Origin: Geodermatophilus aquaeductus
Lineage (GTDB): Bacteria > Actinomycetota > Actinomycetes > Mycobacteriales > Geodermatophilaceae
Assembly: GCF_900182545.1 (NCBI RefSeq)
Contig: NZ_FXTJ01000001.1
Span: 434,001 to 498,000, forward strand
DNA length: 64,000 nucleotides
Reading direction: 5' to 3'
Part shown: positions 32,484 through 41,568 of the stretch, piece by piece
Numbering within the stretch: position 1 is the stretch's first letter
How the letters are laid out: every line of letters begins with the position of its first letter
Translations under genes and position numbers: made by a program
Notes under the pieces: model-generated
What the model saw: the letters and a program-made list of their open reading frames with translations, nothing else
What the model was told of the DNA's origin: nothing
Database searches by the model: none

Positions 32484-32540
32484 AAGGACCCCCTGCCCCC
32501 CGCCACTCGCGAGCTCGCGGCGGGCCCCTGCAGCGGGGCC
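32484..32540 (+). repeat. Nested-hairpin repeat, family D copy 2, after osmC
   Basis: Begins 4 bases after the osmC stop, AAGGACCCCCTGC, and ends GCAGCGGGGCC. Stem CTGC/GCAG plus CCCC/GGGG, with an inner hairpin around CTCGCGAGCTCG. Same position relative to the upstream stop codon as copy 1 after clpB. Confidence 0.75.
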
Positions 32541-32545
32541 GAAAA

Positions 32546-32581
32546 CGACGGCCCGCTCCCCTGCCGGGGAGCGGGCCGTCG
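32546..32581. terminator. Bidirectional hairpin terminator between osmC and the MFS gene
   Basis: A perfect 16-bp stem (32546-32561 with 32566-32581; CGACGGCCCGCTCCCC arm) around TGCC, preceded by AAAA. It sits between two convergent genes and can serve both. Confidence 0.8.
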
Positions 32582-32592
32582 TCGTCGGGAGG

Positions 32593-34260
32593 TCAGGCGG
32601 CGTCGGCCACCGTCGGCCGGGACTCGCGCTGCAGCCGCTCCTCGCCGCTCTCGGTGCGCAGGGCGACCTCGTGGATCAGCACGATGGCCGCGACGGCGAC
32701 CACGGCGATGATCGCCGAGACGAGGAAGATCCGGCCGGTCGCGTCGCCGTAGGACACCCGGATGAGCTCCTGGATGGCCGGCGGCGCGTCCTTGAGGTCG
32801 GCCAGCCCGACGCTGCCCGAGCCGGTGCCGGCCGCGGCCAGCTCCGGCGGCAGGCCGGCCGCGATCAGGTCGCCGACCCGGTTGCTGAGCACCGCGCCGA
32901 GAACCGAGACGCCGATGGTGCCGCCCAGGCTGCGGAAGAACGCCACGGCGGAGGACGCCGCGCCGAGGTCGGTGGCGGCCACGGTGTTCTGCACCGCGAG
33001 CACCAGGTTCTGCATCGTCATGCCGATGCCGACGCCCAGGACGAACAGGAAGACGCCGAGCAGCACCATGTTCGTCTCGTGGTCGATCGTCGCCAGCAGG
33101 GCGAAGCCGGCGGTGACCAGCAGCGAGCCGGCCACGAGGAACCGCTTCCACCGGCCGTGGCGGGTGATGAGGATGCCCGACACGGTGGAGGAGACCAGCA
33201 GGCCGCCGACCATGGGGATCGTCAGCAGGCCGGCCGCCGTCGGCGAGTAGCCGCGGGAGATCTGCAGGTACTGGCCGAGGAAGACCGTCGAGCCGAACAT
33301 CGCGACACCGATGGCGACGCTGGCCACGATCGCGAGGGTCGTCGTCCGGTCGCGGAACAGCCGCAGCGGGACGATCGGCTCGGCCGCCCGGAGCTCGGTG
33401 ACGACGAAGGCGACGATGGCCACGACGCTGCCGGCGAGGAACAGCGCCGTCTCGACCGAGGCCCACGCGAACTGGTCGCCGGCGAGGGTGACCCAGATGA
33501 GCAGCCCCGAGACGCCGGCGGTCAGGAACGCGGCACCGAGGTAGTCGATGCGCACCCGGCGCCGGGTCACCGGCAGGTGCAGCGTGCGCTGCAGCAGCAC
33601 CAGCGCGACGACGGCGAAGGGGACGCCGACGTAGAAGCACCAGCGCCAGCCGAGCCAGCTGGTGTCGACCAGCAGGCCGCCGAGCAGCGGGCCGCCGACG
33701 GTGGCCACGGCCATGACACCGCCGAGCAGGCCGGAGTACCGGCCGCGCTCGCGGGGGCTGATCATCGCGGCCATCGCGATCTGGACCAGCGCCTGCAGGC
33801 CGCCGAGGCCCAGACCCTGGAGCACGCGCCAGCCGATGAGCGTGCCCACCGACTGCGACAGGCCGGCCAGCATCGAGCCGACGATGAAGATGACGATCGA
33901 CAGCTGGATCAGCAGCTTCTTGCTGAACAGGTCGGAGAGCTTGCCCCAGATCGGCGTGGACGCCGTCGAGGCCAGCAGCGTCGCGGTGACCACCCAGGTG
34001 TACTGGCTCTGGCTGCCGCGCAGGTCGGTGATGATCGTGGGCAGGGCGTTGGAGACGACGGTCGAGGACAGGAACGCCACGAACATCGCCAGCAACATCC
34101 CCGAGAGCGCCTCGAGGATCTGCCGGTGCGTCATGCGCCCCTGTTGCTCGGCGGGCGCCTGCGTCCCCGGTGCGGCCGCGCTCGGCTCGCGGGTGGTGGT
34201 CACGGTGCTCCTGGACTGCTCGGTGCGGGTGGGGGACTGCTCGGTGCGGGAAGTGGTCAC
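32593..34260 (-). CDS. MFS drug exporter, EmrB/QacA (DHA2) family
   Basis: A 555-residue proton-coupled exporter with 14 predicted helices. Motifs: STVVSNALPTIITDL in helix 1, GKLSDLFSKK (motif A) between helices 2 and 3, and GWRVLQGLGLGGL (helix 4). An N-terminal ~55-residue Thr/Ser/Glu-rich tail is cytoplasmic. GTG 34260 overlaps the stop of the upstream MarR gene (GTGA), so the pump is the regulated partner of that repressor. The substrate cannot be told from sequence. Confidence 0.92.
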   Translation of the reverse strand: MTTSRTEQSPTRTEQSRSTVTTTREPSAAAPGTQAPAEQQGRMTHRQILEALSGMLLAMFVAFLSSTVVSNALPTIITDLRGSQSQYTWVVTATLLASTASTPIWGKLSDLFSKKLLIQLSIVIFIVGSMLAGLSQSVGTLIGWRVLQGLGLGGLQALVQIAMAAMISPRERGRYSGLLGGVMAVATVGGPLLGGLLVDTSWLGWRWCFYVGVPFAVVALVLLQRTLHLPVTRRRVRIDYLGAAFLTAGVSGLLIWVTLAGDQFAWASVETALFLAGSVVAIVAFVVTELRAAEPIVPLRLFRDRTTTLAIVASVAIGVAMFGSTVFLGQYLQISRGYSPTAAGLLTIPMVGGLLVSSTVSGILITRHGRWKRFLVAGSLLVTAGFALLATIDHETNMVLLGVFLFVLGVGIGMTMQNLVLAVQNTVAATDLGAASSAVAFFRSLGGTIGVSVLGAVLSNRVGDLIAAGLPPELAAAGTGSGSVGLADLKDAPPAIQELIRVSYGDATGRIFLVSAIIAVVAVAAIVLIHEVALRTESGEERLQRESRPTVADAA

Positions 34261-34739
34261 GGGGCGGCCCCGACGGCGGGGCGGGCCGGCGGCTGCGCGG
34301 CGCGGTCGAGGTCGTCGGTCAGCCGCTCGATCAGCGCGCTGAGCAGGCGGGCGTCGTCCTCGTCCCAGCCGGCGAGGGCCTCGACGGCCCATTCCGCGCG
34401 CAGCGCACGGGTCTGGGCGAGCGCGGTGGCGCCGGCGGGCGAGAGCCGGATGAGGCTGGCGCGCCCGTCGTGCGGGTCGGGCCGGCGCTCGACCAGGCCG
34501 GACCGCTCGAGGGCGGTCACCTGGCGGCTGGCGACGGAGACGTCGACACCGGCCTGCGCGGCCAGCGCGCTGCAGCGCTGCTCGCCGTCGCGCTCGAGCG
34601 GGACGAGCAGCGCCCAGCCGAAGGAGGGCAGCTCGCCGTAGAGGGAGTCCGCCGCGCGGCTGGACAGGTGCCGGCCGGCCCGGACGAGACAGGCGATGCC
34701 GGCGGTGAGCCGCTCGCGCGTCGAGGTGGAGAGGGGCAT
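34257..34739 (-). CDS. MarR-family repressor of the adjacent exporter
   Basis: A 160-residue winged-helix regulator: LAAQAGVDVSVASRQVTALERSGLVERRPDPHDGRASLIRLS is the recognition helix plus wing with the conserved DGR. ATG 34739 has GAGGA 4 bases upstream. The gene is coupled by GTGA to the DHA2 exporter and has a large inverted repeat in its promoter region (34761-34802), fitting an autoregulated, ligand-relieved efflux operon. Confidence 0.9.
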   Translation of the reverse strand: MPLSTSTRERLTAGIACLVRAGRHLSSRAADSLYGELPSFGWALLVPLERDGEQRCSALAAQAGVDVSVASRQVTALERSGLVERRPDPHDGRASLIRLSPAGATALAQTRALRAEWAVEALAGWDEDDARLLSALIERLTDDLDRAAQPPARPAVGAAP

Positions 34740-34760
34740 GGCGTCCTCGTCGAGAGGTGA

Positions 34761-34802
34761 TTGCAGACCGCAACCATACATCCGGTTGGTTGCTGTCTAC
34801 AA
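34761..34802 (-). promoter_or_regulatory. Candidate MarR operator upstream of marR-MFS
   Basis: Arms TTGCAGACCGCAACC (34761-34775) and GGTTGCTGTCTACAA (34788-34802) match at 13 of 15 inverted positions around a 12-base spacer. The operator begins 22 bases upstream of the marR start codon, and its sequence is markedly more AT-rich than its surroundings. Such promoter-covering palindromes are typical of MarR autorepression. Confidence 0.65.
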
Positions 34803-34836
34803 CCAGCTACCTCTCCGGCGTGTTCCGCACACACGA

Positions 34837-34873
34837 CGACGGCGCCCGGACCGAGGAGGTCCGGGCGCCGTCG
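34837..34873 (-). terminator. Terminator at the end of the dnaK operon
   Basis: A perfect 16-bp stem (34837-34852 with 34858-34873; CGACGGCGCCCGGACC arm) around GAGGA, 26 bases past the stop of the last operon gene. It separates the heat-shock operon from the marR-MFS promoter. Confidence 0.75.
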
Positions 34874-34898
34874 GGTGTCCGTGGATCGGGCGGGCGGG

Positions 34899-35420
34899 TC
34901 AGGAGGGCGGGACCGTGCCCGCCTCGCGCGCCTCGCCCAGCCGGTTGAGCCGGGCCAGCAGCTCACCGAGGACGGTGATGTCCTCGGCCGGCCAGCCGGA
35001 GAGGTCGGCCTCCCAGCGCTCGCGCCGCGCGTTCCGGATCCGGGCCAGCCGGGCCGCACCCTCGGCCGTCGGGGTGAGCACCTGGGCCCGGCCGTCGGCG
35101 GGGTCGGCCTCGCGGTCGACCAGGCCGAGGGCGACCAGCGAGGACACCTGCCGGCTGACCGTGCTCTTGTCCAGGCCGAGGCGGGCGACCAGGTCGCTGG
35201 CGCGCAGCGGGCCGGCGTCGGCCAGGAGCGCCAGCAGCCCGTAGGCCGCGCCGTCGAGGTCGGGGTGCAGCTCGCGGGCCAGGCGGGCCGAGATCGCCCG
35301 CGACCGGCGCAGCAGCAGCCCGATCTCGCGCTCGAGCCGCACGAAGGACTCGTGCGGGTCCGCGGGCGTGCTCGTCACGTCCCCATCCACGACGGCGGCG
35401 CCGCGGGGGTTCCCGCTCAC
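34899..35420 (-). CDS. MarR-family regulator, last gene of the dnaK operon
   Basis: A 173-residue winged-helix protein: ASDLVARLGLDKSTVSRQVSSLVALGLVDREADPADGRAQVL is the DNA-binding unit with the conserved DGR wing. GTG 35420 overlaps the hspR stop as GTGA, so it is translated with the chaperone operon. Its target is unknown; the nearby marR-MFS operator at 34761 is the closest candidate but that operon has its own MarR. Association with hspR suggests heat induction. Confidence 0.85.
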   Translation of the reverse strand: MSGNPRGAAVVDGDVTSTPADPHESFVRLEREIGLLLRRSRAISARLARELHPDLDGAAYGLLALLADAGPLRASDLVARLGLDKSTVSRQVSSLVALGLVDREADPADGRAQVLTPTAEGAARLARIRNARRERWEADLSGWPAEDITVLGELLARLNRLGEAREAGTVPPS

Positions 35421-35893
35421 CGCTGCGACTCCCGCGGGCGCCACACGACCAGCGCGGAGGTCGCCTGCCGCAGCGGCACGATGTCGGTGCCCACGAGGTC
35501 GCGGCCGTAGCCGCTGGCGAGCGCCGACTCGGCCGACATCCGGCGGTGCTCGGACCGCTCGAGCTCGCCGATCAGCTCGTGCACCCGCTGCTGCAGGGCC
35601 TCGACCTGCGACTCCAGGTCGATGATCCGCTTGATGCCAGCCAGGTTGACGCCGTCCTCCTGGGACAGGCGCTGGACCTCCCGCAGCAGCGCGACGTCCC
35701 GCGGGCTGTAGCGGCGCCCGCCACCGGGTGTACGGCCGGGGGTGACCAGGCCGAGCCGGTCGTACTGGCGCAGCGTCTGGGCGTGCATGCCGGCCAGCTG
35801 CGCGGCCACCGAGATGACGAACACGGGGGCGTCGTCGGCCACGGCGCGGGCACCGTCGGCGCGCTCGCGGCCCCCGGTGCCCGGGGCGCTCAC
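35417..35893 (-). CDS. hspR: Heat-shock repressor HspR (MerR family)
   Basis: A 158-residue MerR-type autorepressor: [44 protein letters not shown] is the winged helix, followed by a helical dimerisation arm ([20 protein letters not shown]). In actinobacteria HspR binds HAIR sites with DnaK as corepressor. HAIR sites are visible before dnaK and before clpB here. ATG 35893 overlaps the dnaJ stop (ATGA), placing it fourth in dnaK-grpE-dnaJ-hspR. Confidence 0.95.
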   Translation of the reverse strand: MSAPGTGGRERADGARAVADDAPVFVISVAAQLAGMHAQTLRQYDRLGLVTPGRTPGGGRRYSPRDVALLREVQRLSQEDGVNLAGIKRIIDLESQVEALQQRVHELIGELERSEHRRMSAESALASGYGRDLVGTDIVPLRQATSALVVWRPRESQR

Positions 35894-37122
35894 CGGGTGC
35901 TCCCGCGCTCGGCGTTGCGGGCCTGGGTGGCCGCGGTGATCTGCGGCCGGGGGTCACCCAGTTCGGCGTCGAGGGTCTTCACCGCCCGCTCGGCCTCGGC
36001 CGACAGCCGCTGCGGAACGGCGACCTCGACGGTCACCAGCAGGTCGCCGTTGCGGCCGCGGCCGGGCACTCCCCTGCCCCGGACCCGCAGCGTGCGGCCA
36101 CTCGCGGTGCCGGCGGGCACCTTGAGGGTGACGTTGCCGTCCAGCGTGGGGACGGTCAGCGTCGTCCCGAGGACGGCCTCGGGGAAGGTGATCGGCACGG
36201 TGAGGGTGAGGTCGTCACCCTTACGGCTGAACAGGTCGTGGTCGCTGACGTGCACGACGACGAACAGGTCGCCCGCCGGACCGCCGCGCCGCCCGGGCGC
36301 GCCCTTGCCGGCCAGCCGGATGCGCTGGCCGTCCTTGACGCCGGCCGGGATCCGCACGGTGATGGTGCGGGTCTGGGTGGTGACGCCGTCGCCGTGGCAG
36401 GTCGGGCACGGGTCGTCGACCACCTGGCCGGTGCCGCGGCAGGCGCGGCACGGCTCGGAGAAGGCGAACGCGCCCTGGCTGCGACTGGTGACGCCGGCCC
36501 CGCCGCAGACCTCGCAGGTGTGCGGCGAGGTGCCGGGCCTGGCCCCGGTGCCGGTGCAGGTCGGGCAGGTGCCCGGGCTCTGCATCCGCAGCGGCACGGT
36601 GACACCGAGGACGGACTCCTCGAACGAGAGCGTCGCCTCGGTCTCGACGTCCTGCCCGCGGGCCGGCCCGGACGCCGCCTGGGAGCGGGCCCGGGCCGAG
36701 CCCGGCGCGGCACCGCCGCCGCCGCCGCCGCCGAACAGGCCGCCGAAGAGGTCGCCCAGGCCGCCGGCGCGCGCGCCGGCCCCGGAAGCGGCCTGGCCGA
36801 AGAGGTCACCCAGGTCGAACGGCTGTCCGCCGCCCGAGCCCGGGAACCCGCCGGGGAAACCGGCCCGCGCCCCGGCGCCGCCGGAGCCGAACAGCCGCCG
36901 GGCGTCGTCGTACTCGCCGCGCCGCTTGGGGTCGGAGAGCACGTCGTAGGCCTCGGAGACCTCCTTGAAGCGGGCCTCGGCGTCGGCGTTGCCCGGGTTC
37001 TTGTCCGGGTGCAGGTCCCGCGCCAGCGCGCGGTAGGCCTTCTTGATCTCCGCGGCGTCGGCGCCCTGGGAGACGCCGAGCGCGGCGTAGTAGTCCTTCT
37101 CGATGAAGTCCCGAGTGCTCAT
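35890..37122 (-). CDS. dnaJ: Chaperone DnaJ
   Basis: Type I Hsp40 of 410 residues: J-domain with the HPD tripeptide in [10 protein letters not shown], a Gly/Phe-rich region with a long Gly run ([15 protein letters not shown]), four CxxCxGxG-type zinc repeats ([32 protein letters not shown]), and beta-sandwich C-terminal domains. ATG 37122 has AGGAGG 6 bases upstream. It lies between grpE and hspR, and its stop overlaps the hspR start. Confidence 0.96.
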   Translation of the reverse strand: MSTRDFIEKDYYAALGVSQGADAAEIKKAYRALARDLHPDKNPGNADAEARFKEVSEAYDVLSDPKRRGEYDDARRLFGSGGAGARAGFPGGFPGSGGGQPFDLGDLFGQAASGAGARAGGLGDLFGGLFGGGGGGGAAPGSARARSQAASGPARGQDVETEATLSFEESVLGVTVPLRMQSPGTCPTCTGTGARPGTSPHTCEVCGGAGVTSRSQGAFAFSEPCRACRGTGQVVDDPCPTCHGDGVTTQTRTITVRIPAGVKDGQRIRLAGKGAPGRRGGPAGDLFVVVHVSDHDLFSRKGDDLTLTVPITFPEAVLGTTLTVPTLDGNVTLKVPAGTASGRTLRVRGRGVPGRGRNGDLLVTVEVAVPQRLSAEAERAVKTLDAELGDPRPQITAATQARNAERGSTR

Positions 37123-37177
37123 CGGGCGCCTCCTCCCTGGTCCTCGTCGGTCCGCATGTCGCGGTCGGTCGCGGCGG

Positions 37178-37881
37178 TCAGCCGGCGGCCGGGGTCTCCC
37201 CCGGCGCACTCTCGCCGGCCGGCTCGGGCGCGGCGCCCGAGGGCTCGCTCACCGACACCATCGCCGTCCGCAGCACGCGGTCGCCGCGGCGGAAACCCGG
37301 CCGCAGGACCGTCGTCGCGGTCGGCACGGTGACCTCGTCGGACGTGTCGTGGAGGACCGCCTCGTGCAGCGACGGGTCGAACGGGTCGCCGGCGACGCCG
37401 AAGGCCTCCACGCCCAGGCCGTCGAGCAGCCCGAGGACGCGGTCGGCCACGACCTTGAAGGCGCCGGTCAGGTCGCCGTGGTCCCGGGCCCGCTCGATGT
37501 CGTCGACGATCGGGAACAGCTGGGCGGCGAACCGCTCGGCCGCCTGGTCGACGACGAGCGTGCGGTCGCGGTCGACCCGCCGCCGGTAGTTGGCGTACTC
37601 CGCGGTGACCCGCTGGAGGTCCTCGGTGCGCTCGGCCAGCTGGCGCGACAGGTCACCGTCGGCGGTGCTGTCGGCCGGCGCCTGGACGGGCGCCTCCGGG
37701 ACGGCCGTCTCGTTCTCGGTCATCTGCTCCCCTGGCGATGGGTGGGCCGGTGTCTGTTCCGGAGCCGGGCGGGGCGGGACGCCGGCCGGCTGCTCGCCGG
37801 CCGGCGTCCGCACCTCACCGCTGACGGGGTCGATCCGCCGCTTGTCACGGATCACGACCCGCGGCTGCTCGTCCCCCTGGC

Positions 37882-37885
<4 letters not shown>
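37178..37885 (-). CDS. grpE: Nucleotide-exchange factor GrpE
   Basis: A 235-residue cofactor that releases ADP from DnaK. A disordered, Pro/Glu-rich N-terminus of about 75 residues precedes the long helix ([20 protein letters not shown]) and the signature region [19 protein letters not shown]. The C-terminal [23 protein letters not shown] is the beta-wing. ATG 37885 overlaps the dnaK stop by 4 bases. Confidence 0.95.
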
Positions 37886-39747
<1,862 letters not shown>

Positions 39748-39815
39748 GGAGCTGGCTCCTCTTCCGTGTGCGGTGTGGTGCGGGTGTCAGGGGGTCGGTC
39801 GAGGGAGCGTCTCGC

Positions 39816-39836
39816 CTTGCGCGAGGTCCACTCAAC
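39816..39836 (-). promoter_or_regulatory. HAIR operator upstream of dnaK
   Basis: On the minus strand GTTGAGT-N7-GCGCAAG, matching CTTGAGT-N7-ACTCAAG in the first half and partly in the second. It lies 69 bases before the dnaK start codon; TTGAGT within it could serve as a -35 element. Together with the clpB site it defines an HspR regulon in this window. Confidence 0.7.
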
Positions 39837-39904
39837 TTTCCTGCCCAGACTAACGGCAGACCGCGCGGAGGTGTTCCCGGGGGCCGGTACACGACACCGT
39901 CGTC

Positions 39905-39948
39905 CCGCTACCGCTACCGCTACCGCCACCGCCACCGCCGCCGCCGCC
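39905..39948. repeat. Hexanucleotide tandem repeat
   Basis: A run of CCGCTA units passing into CCGCCA and CCGCCG units (about seven units) in the intergenic region between dnaK and the second DUF559 gene. Length may vary between strains; no function is evident. Confidence 0.7.
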
Positions 39949-39979
39949 ACTGGCCGGCCGGACACCACCCTCACCGCGC

Positions 39980-40017
39980 GGTGCCCGACCTCGCGTTGCG
40001 GGGTGGGGTCGGGCACC
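39980..40017. repeat. Palindromic repeat, family C copy 1
   Basis: Arms GGTGCCCGACC (39980-39990) and GGTCGGGCACC (40007-40017) around a 16-base centre, then ACACGGGGAGGGCG. An almost identical unit in the same orientation occurs at 41115-41156, just past the end of the DUF559 gene. The first copy is 90 bases before its start codon. Confidence 0.8.
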
Positions 40018-40107
40018 ACACGGGGAGGGCGATCCACACCTCCGGCCGCCCTCCACAGTCCGGCGCCCTTCGACCTGAGGAGGGAGGGAGCCCGCCACGG
40101 TGACGGT

Positions 40108-41100
40108 GTGCACCCCGTTCTCCGCGCCGCGGCCGAGCGCCAGTGGGGCCTGTTCACCGCCGTCGACGCGCGCCGCGCGGGCTACGGCCACGACGAGATC
40201 CGCGTCCTGTGCGCCACCGGCGGCTGGGTGCGCCTGCGCCGCGGCGTCTACACGACCGCGGCCCGACTGGCCGACCTCGGGGACCGTCGGCACGGCGTGG
40301 ACTGCCTGGCGGCCCTGCTCTCCCTCGACCGGCCCGGCGCCGTCGTCAGCCACGGCTCGGCCGCCCTGCTCTTCGGCCTGCCGGTCTGGACGGGGCTGGA
40401 CCCCACCGTGCGGCTCACCGACCCGGCGCAGTGGCGGGCGGGTTCGGCCTTCCGCATGTCGTGCGCACCCCTGAGCCCCGGCGAGGTCGTTCGGCGCGGC
40501 CCCTTCCGGCTCACCTCGACGGCCCGCACCCTGGTCGACTGCGCCCGGGAGTGGCCGCTGGAGGACGCCGTCGTAGCCATGGACGCCGCCCTCCTGGCCG
40601 GGTGGACGACACCCCAGGACCTCTCGCACGCGGTGGCAGCGCAGGCATCCTGGCGTGGCGCACCGCGGGCGCGGCGTGCGATCGGGCTGGCCGACGGGCG
40701 CGCAGAGTCCCCGCTGGAGACGCGCGGACGGCTGCGCATCCTCGGGGCGGGGCTGCCCACCCCGGAGCTGCAGGTCGAGATCCGGAGCGACGGGCGGCTC
40801 GTCGGCGTCGTCGACGCGTGGTTCGACGACGCCGCGGTCGCCGTCGAGTTCGACGGGCGGGTGAAGTACACCCGGCCGTGGCGCGACCGCTCCGCCGCAC
40901 AGGTCCTGTGGGAGGAGAAGCGGCGCGAGGACGAACTCCGCGCCCTGGGCATCCGCGTCGTCCGCATCGCCGACGCCGACCTCGGCGACCCCTGGCCGGC
41001 CACGGCCGACCGCGTGGCCGGGCTGCTCGGCACGCCCGGGCCGGCGACCCGGCCGTTCACGGCCACCCCCCGGGCCCTCGGGCGACGGCAGTCCGCGTGA
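40108..41100 (+). CDS. AbiEi-like antitoxin-domain protein with C-terminal DUF559 nuclease fold
   Basis: A 330-residue protein. Residues about 1-60 (AAAERQWGLFTAVDARRAGYGHDEIRVLCATGGWVRLRRGVY) match the winged-helix N-domain of AbiEi-type type IV antitoxins. The C-terminal part has the DUF559 pattern: DGRAESPLETRGRLR, LQVEIRSDG, VVDAWFDDAAVAVEFDG (D...E-x-D core) and EEKRREDELRALGIRVVRI. GTG 40108 has only a distant AGGGAGGGAG, so the start is tentative. No AbiEii toxin gene is adjacent. It is flanked by direct copies of palindrome family C. The function is unknown; DNA cleavage is inferred from fold. Confidence 0.85.
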   Translation: MHPVLRAAAERQWGLFTAVDARRAGYGHDEIRVLCATGGWVRLRRGVYTTAARLADLGDRRHGVDCLAALLSLDRPGAVVSHGSAALLFGLPVWTGLDPTVRLTDPAQWRAGSAFRMSCAPLSPGEVVRRGPFRLTSTARTLVDCAREWPLEDAVVAMDAALLAGWTTPQDLSHAVAAQASWRGAPRARRAIGLADGRAESPLETRGRLRILGAGLPTPELQVEIRSDGRLVGVVDAWFDDAAVAVEFDGRVKYTRPWRDRSAAQVLWEEKRREDELRALGIRVVRIADADLGDPWPATADRVAGLLGTPGPATRPFTATPRALGRRQSA

Positions 41101-41114
41101 GCAGACCGCGCCGC

Positions 41115-41156
41115 GTGGTGCCCGCCCTCGCGCCGCAGCGTGAGGTCGGGCACCAC
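41115..41156. repeat. Palindromic repeat, family C copy 2
   Basis: Arms GTGGTGCCCGCCCT (41115-41128) and AGGTCGGGCACCAC (41143-41156), 13 of 14 paired. The inner sequence CGCGCCGCAGCGTG also nearly matches copy 1, and ACACGGCGAGGACG follows as in copy 1. It begins 14 bases after the DUF559 gene stop. Confidence 0.8.
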
Positions 41157-41394
41157 ACGGCGAGGACGGCGAGGTGGGGATGGCGGCGCGGGGTCCGGGC
41201 GGAGTTCCAGCGGCGGTGACCGGGGCGTGATGCGGGCCCGTGAGCCCGGTCACCTCCCTGGCGGACGGCGCAGCGCCAGAAACACCGGCGCGACGTGTTC
41301 CACGCCTGCAGGGAATCGGCGAACGTGCAGCTCGGCGCGGTGCGAGTGGACGGGGAGCACCGTCGGAGGGGCCGGATCGGGGCGCGGCGCCCAC

Positions 41395-41433
41395 GGTTAC
41401 CAGCGAGTAACCTGCGCGTCGGCCAGCTATCGT
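41395..41433 (+). promoter_or_regulatory. Candidate operator and promoter of the Fe-S oxidoreductase gene
   Basis: GGTTAC-N6-GTAACC (41395-41412) is an 18-base perfect-armed palindrome of the size bound by TetR- or GntR-type dimers. TATCGT at 41428-41433 fits a -10 element at the right distance for the palindrome to cover the -35 region. A further inverted repeat GTGACCGGG/CCCGGTCAC lies at 41217-41253. The rest of 41157-41568 shows no gene. Confidence 0.5.
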
Positions 41434-41568
41434 GCTGGGCTGCGTGGGCACAGCCGCCCGCGCGCGATCCGCCGCCGGCCCCGCGGGCCGGTGACGGCGG
41501 CGAGACCCCTCTCGCCGGCCGGTGCGGACGGAGCCAACCGACGCCGGCAGGCGTGGGGAGAGGGAATC

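Noticed and set aside
40108-41100. A complete AbiE type IV toxin-antitoxin system
   Set aside because: Only the antitoxin-like N-domain is seen and it is fused to a DUF559 domain; no AbiEii nucleotidyltransferase gene is adjacent.
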